64,000 bases of DNA from Thecamonas trahens ATCC 50062 (Eukaryota > Apusozoa > Apusomonadida > Apusomonadidae), in NCBI RefSeq assembly GCF_000142905.1, contig NW_013657640.1, forward strand, positions 86,007-150,006, read 5' to 3'. A program made the translations under genes and the position numbers. Shown piece after piece: positions 21,801 through 31,100 of the stretch (positions are counted from its first letter, which is position 1; each line of letters starts with the position of its first letter). The notes under the pieces are model-generated. The model was not told where the DNA came from. It did not search any database and saw nothing but the letters and a program-made list of their open reading frames with translations.

Positions 21801-23648
21801 GCAGCGGCCGAGGCGCAAGCGGCGGCGGCGCGCGACGGCGGCCAGCGCGACCAAGCCTCGCAAGACACAAAAGTCAACTGCCAAACAAGCCACGCATGCA
21901 GCAGCATTGGCTTCGTCGTCGTCTTCTTCGTCTTCTTCTACCTCGTCTTCCTCGTCATCAACCTCGTTGTCATCGTCGTCGTCGTCGTCGTCGTACTCGT
22001 ACACCTACACTGACGAGTGCTCGAGCGAGAGCGGCGGCGATGCAGCATCAAGTGCAGCCGGCCTACCGCCCATCTTCCTCAACGTTGAGGCCAACATTGC
22101 AGACGAGGATGCAAAGGACAGCGACGAGACGTCGGAGATGTTCCAGATGGCGAATGTTGTGGGCGAGTGTCTGGTGAGGCTGGGCCGGACCAAGCTTGCA
22201 CTTGTGGCGTTTACGCGGGCGCATCGGCTGGTGCCTCACTCTGCGCTGCCGCTGTTTGGACGCGCCGAGGCGCGGCTGGCGACGCTCCATGCCACGATTG
22301 CAGCGGACGACGGGCGAAGGGCGCTCGATGCTGCGCTGTGCGATGTGCAGCGTGGGCTTATGGTTGCGCCAGACTCGGGGCGTGGATACGCGCTGCTGGG
22401 CCGGATTCTGCAACGGGACGAGCGCGTGCAACAGGGATGGCAGGCGTTTTCGACAGCGGTGGTGCTGGCGCCAAAGTGCGTCGAGGCCTGGTATGGACGG
22501 GCGCTGCTGCTGCTCGCAGGCGAACGGTTCCAGGGCGCGCTGATGGATCTCAATGCGGCGCTCAAGGTGGCGACGACGCCGCAGCTGCGGGCCAAGGTGC
22601 TGTCGACGCGCGGCGTGGTCCTTGCGCACATGGGCGTACCGCAGGAGGCTGAAGCCGAATACGCCAAGGCGATCAAGGCCGACCCGCGGTGCCACGAGGC
22701 AGCCTTCAACCTGGCAGGCTCGCTGTATGCGCGGGGTGAGGTTGTTGCGGCGGTGGAGCAGTACCGGGCTGTGGTGGCGCTGTGGCCTGCGGACGCGGTT
22801 GCGCGCAACAACACCGGCGTCTGTCTAGCGTCGCTCGGCGAGCTAGAAGCCGCGCTGAGCGAGTTCGACGCGGCGCTTGCGCACGATCCGCAGGGCGGGA
22901 TGGTGAGCTCGGCGCTAGTGGTGACGGACGCCAAGCTGGCGCACCACATTGCGCACGAGGCCGAGCTTGCGCACGGCGAGCGGTCGATGGCCGACGTCAT
23001 TCTGTACAACCGGGCCGGGTGCTGGCGGCGCTTGGAAAGCACGCCGAGGCCGCTAACGACTACGGGCGAGTGCAGCATGTGCTCGCGGTGCGTGATGAGT
23101 CTGTGGCGCACCTACAGCGGAAGGCACAGCCACGCGATCCGGAGGCAGTGGAGCGGAAAAAGAGCATGCGGCGGTTGCGCAAGTCGATGTCACGACTGCG
23201 GCTGATAGATCAATCGGCGGCAACCAAGGACGCAGGCACGGCGGCACGGCGTCGGCACCACGTGTCTGCGGCACGGATGGCACGGATCAAGCGCGGGACC
23301 GGGTCGGACCCGGTGGTGCTTGTCAAGCGGGCAAGCCAGCTGGTAGCGGCCGACCCGGAGGCGAACCTCGACGAGTCGACACATCTTGTCGAGGCAGCGC
23401 TGAACATGGACGATGAAGTGGACGTCGAGACGCCGCAAGTATTTGGCGATGACGACGTGCTGGCGTACGACGCCGAGCGGCACCGCGAGGCACTGCTGCG
23501 CAAGACAGTGGCAGCGTTCCGGCACCTCCCGCGGCAGCGGCGACTCCAGTCGGGCATGCCGCTGACGCTACTGGAAAAGGTGGTGCGGATGAAGCGGCGG
23601 CGTGACAAGGCTGTAGCGATCCTGCACGCTATGGGGCCGGCAACGTAA
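15870..23648 (+). CDS. Giant TPR-repeat protein, three apparent -1 frameshifts
   Basis: A single coding trend runs through frames that change at 18093-18096 (T4), 19571-19575 (A5) and 23017-23019 (G3). One added base at each restores a frame ending at 23648, about 2593 aa from the ATG at 15870 or 2421 aa from 16386. The start is uncertain. Residues up to about 1240 are Pro/Ser/Ala/Arg-rich with no recognised domain. The C-terminal part holds two blocks of many tetratricopeptide repeats (about 19700-20900 and 21040-23070), for example RGKLLHSRLGKPQAALTSL and NRGLLYYELGLWAEAVSDL. A poly-Ser/Lys-Arg linker at 21770-22020 separates them. It is probably a scaffold protein; partners are unknown. 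Convergent with SIL1, 21 bp between stops. Confidence 0.75.
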
Positions 23649-23669
23649 CCGCCCAAGTAAATTCACGGT

Positions 23670-24910
23670 TTAACTCTTGCAGCGCAGGCGCGCGACGGCT
23701 GGATTCCACGACGGCGCCAGTGCGGCACGGATGGCGACGCCCTGGGACGTCTCGGACGGGTTCTCGCTCAACACGTCGTCGACGATGGCAATCAGTTTGC
23801 CGGCCATCGACTTTGGCTCGATCGGAGCGCAGGGCGGAAGGTCGCGGGCAAGGACAGTGACAACGTTGGGCAGGACGGTGGCAAAGGTACCCGAGTCGAT
23901 CGCGTGCTGCTGCACAGCGAGTGACGAACGGAGCATGGCGCCGAGGGCGTAAACAGCCTTCTTGGCAAGTGCGCTCGGACCAGAGCCGGCAAGCGGGACA
24001 GAAGTAGCAAAGGCCAGGATTTCGGGATCGTTCGAGGTGACAAGGCCGGTGGCAGCGTGGGCAAACGCGTCAACGACGACCTCAAAGAGCGAGGCGTTGA
24101 GCGCGGCGTGCTGGGCAGCCTCGTTGTTCTGCATCATGGTGCCGAGCAGCCAGAGGCTGCGGGTGGCGACCCGAGCCAAAGGAGTCGCATCGTGCGAGGC
24201 GGCCCACTGTTCGGGATGCATACGGGTGAGGCAAGCGGCGACGGCATGCCCCCCGCGATGCCCATGAGGTCGACAGCGTTGTCGACGTGATGCGCAAGAT
24301 CCTCCAGCGCCTCGAGGGCATCGAGCACGTCGGCAACATCGCCGGCATCCGGATCGGCGCAATAGGCTGCAACACGCGCGGCATTCCCGCGGAGCAGCTC
24401 AGCGCGCTCGGCCATGGCCTCCATCTCGGAGAGCTGGCCGATGAGCTCAGCAGCGGCAGCAACCGCATCATCATGCTCGAGACCCTCGAGCTCAAGAGCG
24501 TCCTCATCGATGGGCATGACATGGGCTGGCAAGCTCGATTGGCTGTCGACGGCAGCGAGCTCATCAGCTTCAGAACTCTCAGGGCAGCCGCGGAGACGTG
24601 CGTAGCGGACCTTGTTGGCCAGGTCGAGGCGGAGATCAAGACCGCCCGGGACATTCCATCCGCGGGGTACCACCTGCCATTGGCAAGTGGGAACGAGAAC
24701 AGGCGACGGCGGAAGTGGAGCGAGGTCTTCGTCTGTGAGATCAACCGATGTTGGCGGAGGAGTGCTCGCTGACAAAGGCGAGTCGTCGTGCTGATTATGG
24801 TTCTCATGGTCGGGCAGAGCCACCACGGAACGGTCAGCTGCGGCCGCGACGGCAAGGCTGGCCGCCAAGAGCGCGAGAGCGAGAGTGAGAAGGACCAGGC
24901 GGTGGCGCAT
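23670..24910 (-). CDS. SIL1: SIL1-like ER nucleotide exchange factor for BiP, one apparent frameshift
   Basis: Starts with a clear signal peptide (MRHRLVLLTLALALLAASLA). The segment PTCQWQVVPRGWNVPGGLDLR matches the TNEWQ...PPGLHVRxNL block of SIL1. The armadillo-like HspBP1/SIL1 core follows: LEALEDLAHHVDNAVDLMG, then RSLWLLGTMMQNNEAAQ. Between these blocks the frame changes at a six-base G run (C run 24249-24254 on +). One more base gives a continuous 413-aa protein and a length divisible by three. In the family it releases ADP from the ER Hsp70 BiP. No C-terminal KDEL-type signal is present (ends RCKS). Confidence 0.85.
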
Positions 24911-25292
24911 GAGGCAGACAGACACGAGTTGGGTGGGTGGGTGGCTTCCCTGCGTGGGGTTGGAGGGGAGGGGGGAACTTGCGCGGTTTTGAGGTGACGG
25001 GTGTCGCTGACGTCGGCGGTCAGGTTGCTCACCACCGACGACGTCGGGAGGGGGGGGGGGGGGGGGGGGGGGAGTCAGTTGCGTAAGGGGATGATTGGTC
25101 GGTTGTGTATGGAGATGGTCGGCTACGTGCGGGTATGATCGGTCGGCTACGTACTGCCGTGCGGGTGTGATCGGCTGCGGTTGATGTTGGCTGCGATCGC
25201 GGTCGGCTGCGGTTGATGTTGGCTGCGGTCGCGGTCGGCTGCGGTCGCGGTCGGCTGTGGTCGGTGCGATTAAGGCAGGTGATGCAACGGAA
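24911..25292. repeat. Spacer with G-run and 32-bp tandem repeat
   Basis: Region between SIL1 (start 24910) and the JmjC gene (stop 25293). It contains a near-continuous G run at about 25050-25072, which is a C run on the SIL1 coding strand. It also contains a degenerate tandem repeat of about 32 bp, built from GGTCGGCTGCGGTTGATG-like units, at about 25166-25262. No gene. Confidence 0.6.
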
Positions 25293-26579
25293 TCAAGTGC
25301 GCTTGCGCTTGCGCTTGCGCCGCCAACGAGATGACGGCGTGCCTGCATAGGCTGAGGCGTGGGTCGGTGGCGGCGCGTCATCAGGCGCATAGTGCTCCAC
25401 AAAGGCGCGGTCGGCGTCGGTGAAGAGATCCGGAAAACGCGGAGTCCAGAGGTCGAGAAAGGCGGCGAGGACGCGGACGTAGCCCGAGTCGTGCAGCGCG
25501 GCACGCTTCATCGACTCGAGCATGTCGCGCGCGTTGTCGACATTGATCGAGTTCTCGGTGATGGCTACCGACGGCTCGACATTGAGGACGGCGTGCCACC
25601 AGCCTTGAGGAACGTAGAGGATGTCACCCGGTCGCTGGTCGCAGTAGATGGGTGCGTGCTGGTCGGCAAGGAACGGCGCGGTCTTCGCAAACCACTCAAG
25701 AGCCGAGATGGCCGAGCACTCCTGTGGCCCGCCCCACGACTCTGACGGGGCGCAGAACCGGGTGGAGAGGCCGGGCATTTCGGTGCCATACAGGCCGGGC
25801 GGCGAGTACACATTCGGCGGATAAAAAGCCCACGTCTTGCGGCCCGATACCAGTGCATTCCACGCCGAGGTGTTGAACGGATCGGTATGAAAGGCCGAGC
25901 CCGAGCGCGGCGGCCCGATGAGGAGCCATCGCCAGTCGGGCGCCAGTCCGTCGGGCATTCCATCCCACATGTTCCGCCGCAGGCCCGGCGGACGCATGTA
26001 CGCCTCGCCTAGCTCGGGATGCGAGGCCAAAAACGGGGCGTCAAAGGCGTACGCCGGGTTGGCATCGCCGTTGTCGGCCATGTACTCAAGGTAGTCCTTG
26101 AAGCGGACGGTCCCCTTCCTCCGCGCGTCCTGCACCACCAGCTGGTCATTAGCATAAGCCTCCTCCATGGCAGCGAGATCAAACTTGCCCAACCCGGGCC
26201 AGCTATCCATGGCACCACGGATAACGATGGGGACGTTTGCGCGGACGTAGTCGAGCTCAGCCTCGGCATCGCCCATGGCCTCCAGCTCCGCCTGGAGCTC
26301 ATCGACATGGATGACTTCCAGCCCGTGACACGACTCTGCTCCCAGCCCTTCCACCAGCGCCTCCACATCGTAGTTCTCCCAGTAGAAGCGACGGTCAGCC
26401 CGCGCCCGTTCTGCCGGAAGCTCATCCAGCACCAGATGGACCGGATGGCTCATGTGTGGCCAGAGGGCCAGCCGAGGCGGCCGAGTGTGCGGCGGCGGAG
26501 GTGGCTGGGATGCCAGCGAGGATGCCACCAGGACAACAGCCACCAGTCCAACAATGGTCACTGCATGAAAGTAGACCAT
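25293..26579 (-). CDS. JMJD6-like JmjC oxygenase with signal peptide
   Basis: 428 aa starting MVYFHAVTIVGLVAVVLVAS, a predicted secretory signal or anchor. The JmjC/cupin-8 domain is well preserved: GSAFHTDPFNTSAWNAL gives the Fe(II) His and Asp, GRKTWAFYPP the 2-oxoglutarate Lys, and GDILYVPQGWWHAVLN the second His. The pattern and spacing are closest to JMJD6/PSR (Fe(II)- and 2OG-dependent lysyl hydroxylase or demethylase). The C-terminus is very basic (RWRRKRKRKRT). JMJD6 is normally nuclear, so an ER-targeted form is unusual; JMJD8 is a lumenal precedent. The upstream open frame is not coding-like. Confidence 0.82.
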   Translation of the reverse strand: MVYFHAVTIVGLVAVVLVASSLASQPPPPPHTRPPRLALWPHMSHPVHLVLDELPAERARADRRFYWENYDVEALVEGLGAESCHGLEVIHVDELQAELEAMGDAEAELDYVRANVPIVIRGAMDSWPGLGKFDLAAMEEAYANDQLVVQDARRKGTVRFKDYLEYMADNGDANPAYAFDAPFLASHPELGEAYMRPPGLRRNMWDGMPDGLAPDWRWLLIGPPRSGSAFHTDPFNTSAWNALVSGRKTWAFYPPNVYSPPGLYGTEMPGLSTRFCAPSESWGGPQECSAISALEWFAKTAPFLADQHAPIYCDQRPGDILYVPQGWWHAVLNVEPSVAITENSINVDNARDMLESMKRAALHDSGYVRVLAAFLDLWTPRFPDLFTDADRAFVEHYAPDDAPPPTHASAYAGTPSSRWRRKRKRKRT

Positions 26580-26774
26580 GGCTATGGAGTGGGGGGGGGG
26601 GGAGCGAGAGAGAGAGAGGTGGTGGTGTGGTGACCGTGGTGGCTGTGGCTGGGAGACGGGCACCAACGTCTCGATCGACCGCCTGACAGAGCTGAGTCGG
26701 TGGGTCGGTGGGTCGGTGGGTCGGTGGGCCGGGGGCGGTGGCACCGGCACTTGTCTAACGAGTGGAGACTGGGT

Positions 26775-27401
26775 ATGTCGGGCAGAGTCAACGTGGTTTG
26801 GAAAGGGTCTGGACGGCAAAGCGAGAGCAGGCGCGGGCGGGAGTGTGGCCGGCCGGCGGGAGCGGCAGGGGCTGGTGCGAGCGCCGGCGATGGTCGGTCC
26901 GCAGCTGGCAATGGGGTCAAGCGCGAGCTGCAGCAGCTGGCAAGCGGTCGGGCGAGCTCGCTGTCGCCACAGATCGAGCGCCGGCTCGAGGTCGCGCCCA
27001 TCCGTCGAAGATCGACGGCGTTTGGACGGGCAATGGCGTCGTGGCGGGCAGAGGAGGACGAGGCGCAATTGAGACCGTTTCCGTTGCATGTGGAAGAGGG
27101 CCGGGCGCTGCTGCGGGCGCTGCGGGCAGAACGCGACCATGGAATTCCGGTCCCGCTCCCGGCGAGCCTGTCGCCAGGTCCTTCATCGATGAGACCTGCA
27201 ACCGTTGAGGCGCTGGTTGGCGATGCCTCTGTCACTAGCTCGCCATCGCTCTGTCCTGAATCGGCCACTCCGCCACCACTCTTTGACGCCCATCACTCGC
27301 TTGACTTTGCGCTCTACGGCCAGGGTCGGATCGTTCCATCACCGCCCGCCACCCGCCCGCCGCCGCTAACTGCGCGGTTCACAGTGGCGAAAGACACCTG
27401 A
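26775..27401 (+). CDS. Hypothetical 208-aa protein
   Basis: An open frame from the ATG at 26775 to 27401. It is Arg/Ala/Gly-rich at the N-terminus, with a possible amphipathic segment LHVEEGRALLRALRAERD at about residues 105-125 and a Pro-rich tail. There are no recognised domains. Codon use resembles the neighbouring genes in the second half. It is divergent from the JmjC gene with a start-to-start gap of about 195 bp containing a TCGGTGGG repeat. It may be real, but the evidence is the ORF only. Confidence 0.4.
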   Translation: MSGRVNVVWKGSGRQSESRRGRECGRPAGAAGAGASAGDGRSAAGNGVKRELQQLASGRASSLSPQIERRLEVAPIRRRSTAFGRAMASWRAEEDEAQLRPFPLHVEEGRALLRALRAERDHGIPVPLPASLSPGPSSMRPATVEALVGDASVTSSPSLCPESATPPPLFDAHHSLDFALYGQGRIVPSPPATRPPPLTARFTVAKDT

Positions 27402-28191
27402 TCTACCCGCCCCATATCTACAACACCTGATCAGGCCAAAGACCTCAACTCAATGACCTTGGTATGGTATCGCACTCCAGCCACAGCCCAATCTTGTCGA
27501 TGCGGACGGCTGCGTCGTTAACACTTTGCTTCATCGTCATGATCACCCAAGCGAGTGGGCCAATGACAACGATGTCAACCAAAATCACGATGACCATGGA
27601 GACCATGACCATGGAGACCATGAGGAGATTGAGGACATTGTCAACCATCTTGACGACAAGAACCGGAAATGGATGCGTGTCGTGATCAAGCCAGAGCAGC
27701 TTGAGCCTAGCTCGAGCCGCCTGCAGGGAGATGAGGGAGGGGAAGGGGGAAGGGGGGGGTTCACCCGCCAAAAAAAAATTGTTCAACCCAAAGTGCCTCC
27801 TCACACCTCCACGTCTCCGTCAGCAACACTCGTGTCCAAAAAGACGCATAGCGAGGATATGGCGCTTGACGGACAGCCTACTCGAGGCGTAGGTTTGGAG
27901 GAGGGGGGGGGGGGGGGGTAGTGGTGGGAGGGAGGGGGAGGGGGGGAAGGGAAGGGGGGGAAGGGGGGAGGGGTCGGTTATCCAGCCCCGGGGGCGGGGG
28001 TTGGTGGTGGCGGGGGAGCCCAGGCGGGGTTGGTGGTGGAGTTGAGGGTGGCCGGCACGTGCAGCCATGGTGATAAACTGTTTGCTTTTTTTTCGGTCCC
28101 CAATTTTTTTTTTGGAGAGGCGGCCCTTGATGGGCGCGAGTGTAGTGGGCAGGACTCAATGTGGAAGGATGTTTGTGCGTGAGAGCAGGTC
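27402..28191. other. Intergenic region with G-rich tracts and ambiguous short ORFs
   Basis: Contains a GACCATGGA-type repeat at about 27580-27640 and long G-rich runs at 27735-27760 and 27890-27990. A 119-codon minus-strand ORF (27445-27804) reads hydrophobic Val/Met/Ile residues across the repeat, and an overlapping plus-strand ORF reads Asp/His. Neither resembles a known family, and both owe much to the repeat. I assign no gene. Confidence 0.4.
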
Positions 28192-31100
28192 ATGGGGTGG
28201 GTGATGGCTATGTGCTGGGTGCTGGGTGCACTGCTGGCGGTGGTGGTGGCAGCTGAAGTCGGTATACCCGATGCTTGTCTCGCTGCCGATGGCATCTATC
28301 CCCGTCATACTATCCTCGACTCGGCATCAGGTGGCGCCGATCTGGTGCTCTACGTCGATGTGGATAGCAATGGACGAGACGACGTCGTTGTTGCCATGGC
28401 TAGTGCTGGCATGTTGGTGGTGTATGCTCCGGCGAAGACTGTCGTCGACGTGGGCGTGACCGGCGTGGCCGCGATGGCTGTCGCTGATGTGGATGCCGAT
28501 GCCGACGTCGACATTGTTCTCGCGCTCGCCGCTGAGCTCCGCTGGTATGCCAACAACGGTGATGGTAGCTTTGCGCCCAGCGCACTGGTTTCGTCTGCGG
28601 TTGCCGGCGCCGACTCGATTGCTATCGCTGATCTGGACGGCGACGGGCGGCCGGACCTAGCCGCGGCAGCCTCTGGCCCCGGTTCGGTTGTCTGGCTGCG
28701 CGCGACCGGTCCGCTCGGTATCTTCGCAGCGCCGGCCACGGTGGCCACGTTTCAGCTCGGTGTGCGTGCGTTGGCGGCTGTCGATGCCGACGGCGACGGC
28801 GATGTTGACCTCGCGGCGGCCGTCGTCGGCAGCAACGCTGTTGTCTGGTTCGACAACGCAGACAGCTCTTTCACACCTCGCACAGTGGCTGGCGGTCTCG
28901 TCGGTCTCGCGCCAGCGCTTGCTACCGGTGACATCAACAACGACGGACGCCCCGACTTTGTCGCCGCCCACGCCGGGCGGGTGGTCTGGATAGCAAGCCG
29001 CTCCACGTCTGGGTGGCTTGCTCCGGCTGCGATGGTAACTGGCACCCCGGGTGTAGTCAGCCTTGCCGTGCACGACGTCAACCTTGATGGGTTTCACGAT
29101 GTGGTGTTTGCGTCGGATGCTCGCGCTGCCTGGGTCCCCACAGCCGCGGATGGCGGCTGGCTTGGTCCGCAGCAGAACGTGACTGACTCGTTGACCGCCA
29201 TCCGTGCTTTGGCGGTGTCATCAGCCGGCGGCGCTGAGACTGGGACCAGAATGGCGGTTGCCACCGGAAACACCGTTGACGCCGTCGTCGAATATGTGCC
29301 GCGCGCCGCCAATGCCTCGCTTCGTAGGCTGGAGACTGTTCACAGTAACTCAGGCTACCTGTCCGACTTAACCACAGCAGATCTCAATGGCGACTCATAC
29401 CTCGACCTCATCAGCGCGGTTGCAGGCGGTGGTGTTGTGTGGTACCCAAACCTTGCTGGTACTTTTGGCGCACAGATCCAGATCGCCGGAACCGTTGACC
29501 GTTCTCGGCGAGTTCGTGTCGGTGACATGGACGGTGATGGCGATCTGGATCTGGTTGTCACATCATCGGGAAGCGACTTTTCGCCCGGTAAGGTGGCCTG
29601 GTTCGAGAACCTCGATGGCAAGGGCTCATTTCCTATCGAGAGCATTGTCTTGTCCGGCGTCCTCACGTCGCCGCAGGCGCTCGATCTTGGCGACATCGAC
29701 GGTGACGGTGACCTTGACATTGGTGTCACCTCGCTCAAAGACGAATACAACAGCGCGTCCGAGCAGGTGGCCTGGATTGAGAATCGACTGCGTGAGCCAC
29801 AGGCCGACTTTGCTCCCCCGGTCATCATCGAAGACCCTGTCGACTCGGCTAACAACCTTGTGCTTGCTGACTTGGACGGAGACGGAACAGTAGACATGGC
29901 TGTTGCCTGCACTGCTGCGGCATCGGGCACCCGCATGTATCTCAACACCAACGGCGACGGATCAGCTTGGTCATTTGTGCAGCTCGCACCAGCATACGGT
30001 TATTCAGTTGCAATCTTTGTCGCAGACATGAACCGCGACAGCCTCGTCGATCTTGTACTCCGCGCCTCGGACCTGATCTGGCTGGAGAACGGCGGCAGTG
30101 GGAATTTTTCCACCATTCACACCATATCGTTGGCCCCGCCGTCGTCCGTCAACCTTGTCGACTATGACCATGACGGTGACCTGGATGTCCTGGGCGACGT
30201 TCGCTTCGACGACTTTGGCTGGTATGAGAACCTCAATGGCCTCGGCTCGGTCTGGTCGGCCAAGCAGATCCTCTACTCGTCCTCACTCACGTTGGACACC
30301 GCGCTCACGTTTGACGTCGACTTTGACGGCGACTGGGACATCGTCATTGTCGAGAGTGACGTTGGCGCCGATCTCAACATGCTCCGCGGTGACGTTCGTT
30401 CGGCGCTCACGCCGCTGGCCACCACGACGGACATGCGCGAAATGGCACGGCTGTCGTCGATCTGCCGCACCGTTCCGCTCACCATGGCGTGCGTCCACCA
30501 CCAGGCTTCGATGGCTATGTCAGCGTGCGCTGCGAGCACACTAGTCCTCCCTGTGGGCGTGTACACAGGCTGTCGTAAGGACAGCCACGTGACGATCTCG
30601 GGTCTCTTTCTTACCATGGCTGCCAGCGGTGAAGCTGGCGCGGTCACCTTTGACTGCAACGCCGCCGGCGGAGTACTCTACACCGTGTCCGATGGCGGCG
30701 CACTAACGCTGAACGGCATGAACATCTATGACACAACCACCGGGAGCATCGGTGCTCAAAGCTCGCCCGGCCTGCGGGTGGTCGGCTCAAGATCGATGCT
30801 CAAGCTCAAGGACGCGCAGATGGTGCGCTGTGCAGCGGGTCTTCAGCTGGACTCGCGCGAGGTGACTGACGCTGGCCGCGGCGGTGCGATTGTCGTCGCT
30901 GACGGTGCGCTGCTGGTGGCTGAGAACGTCCGATTCACACAGTCCAGCGCAGCGAACGCTGGCGGTGCCATCTTTGCTCGGGATGCCGGCACACGAGTCT
31001 CTCTGCTCGCCACCACGATCGAGCTTAGCTCTGCTGGCAGCAATGGTGGTGGTGTGGCAGTTGTCGATGGCGCGCGGATTGAGGCCGATGCCGCAAGCGT

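Noticed and set aside
24249-24254. Programmed -1 frameshifting in SIL1 at G GGG GGC
   Set aside because: The site fits a slippery heptamer, but seven other breaks in the window do not and all are explained by homopolymer undercalls; kept only as an alternative.
27445-27921. Overlapping hydrophobic (-) and Asp/His-rich (+) ORFs
   Set aside because: Both are shaped by a GACCATGGA-type repeat and G-rich runs; no family resemblance, so no gene was called.
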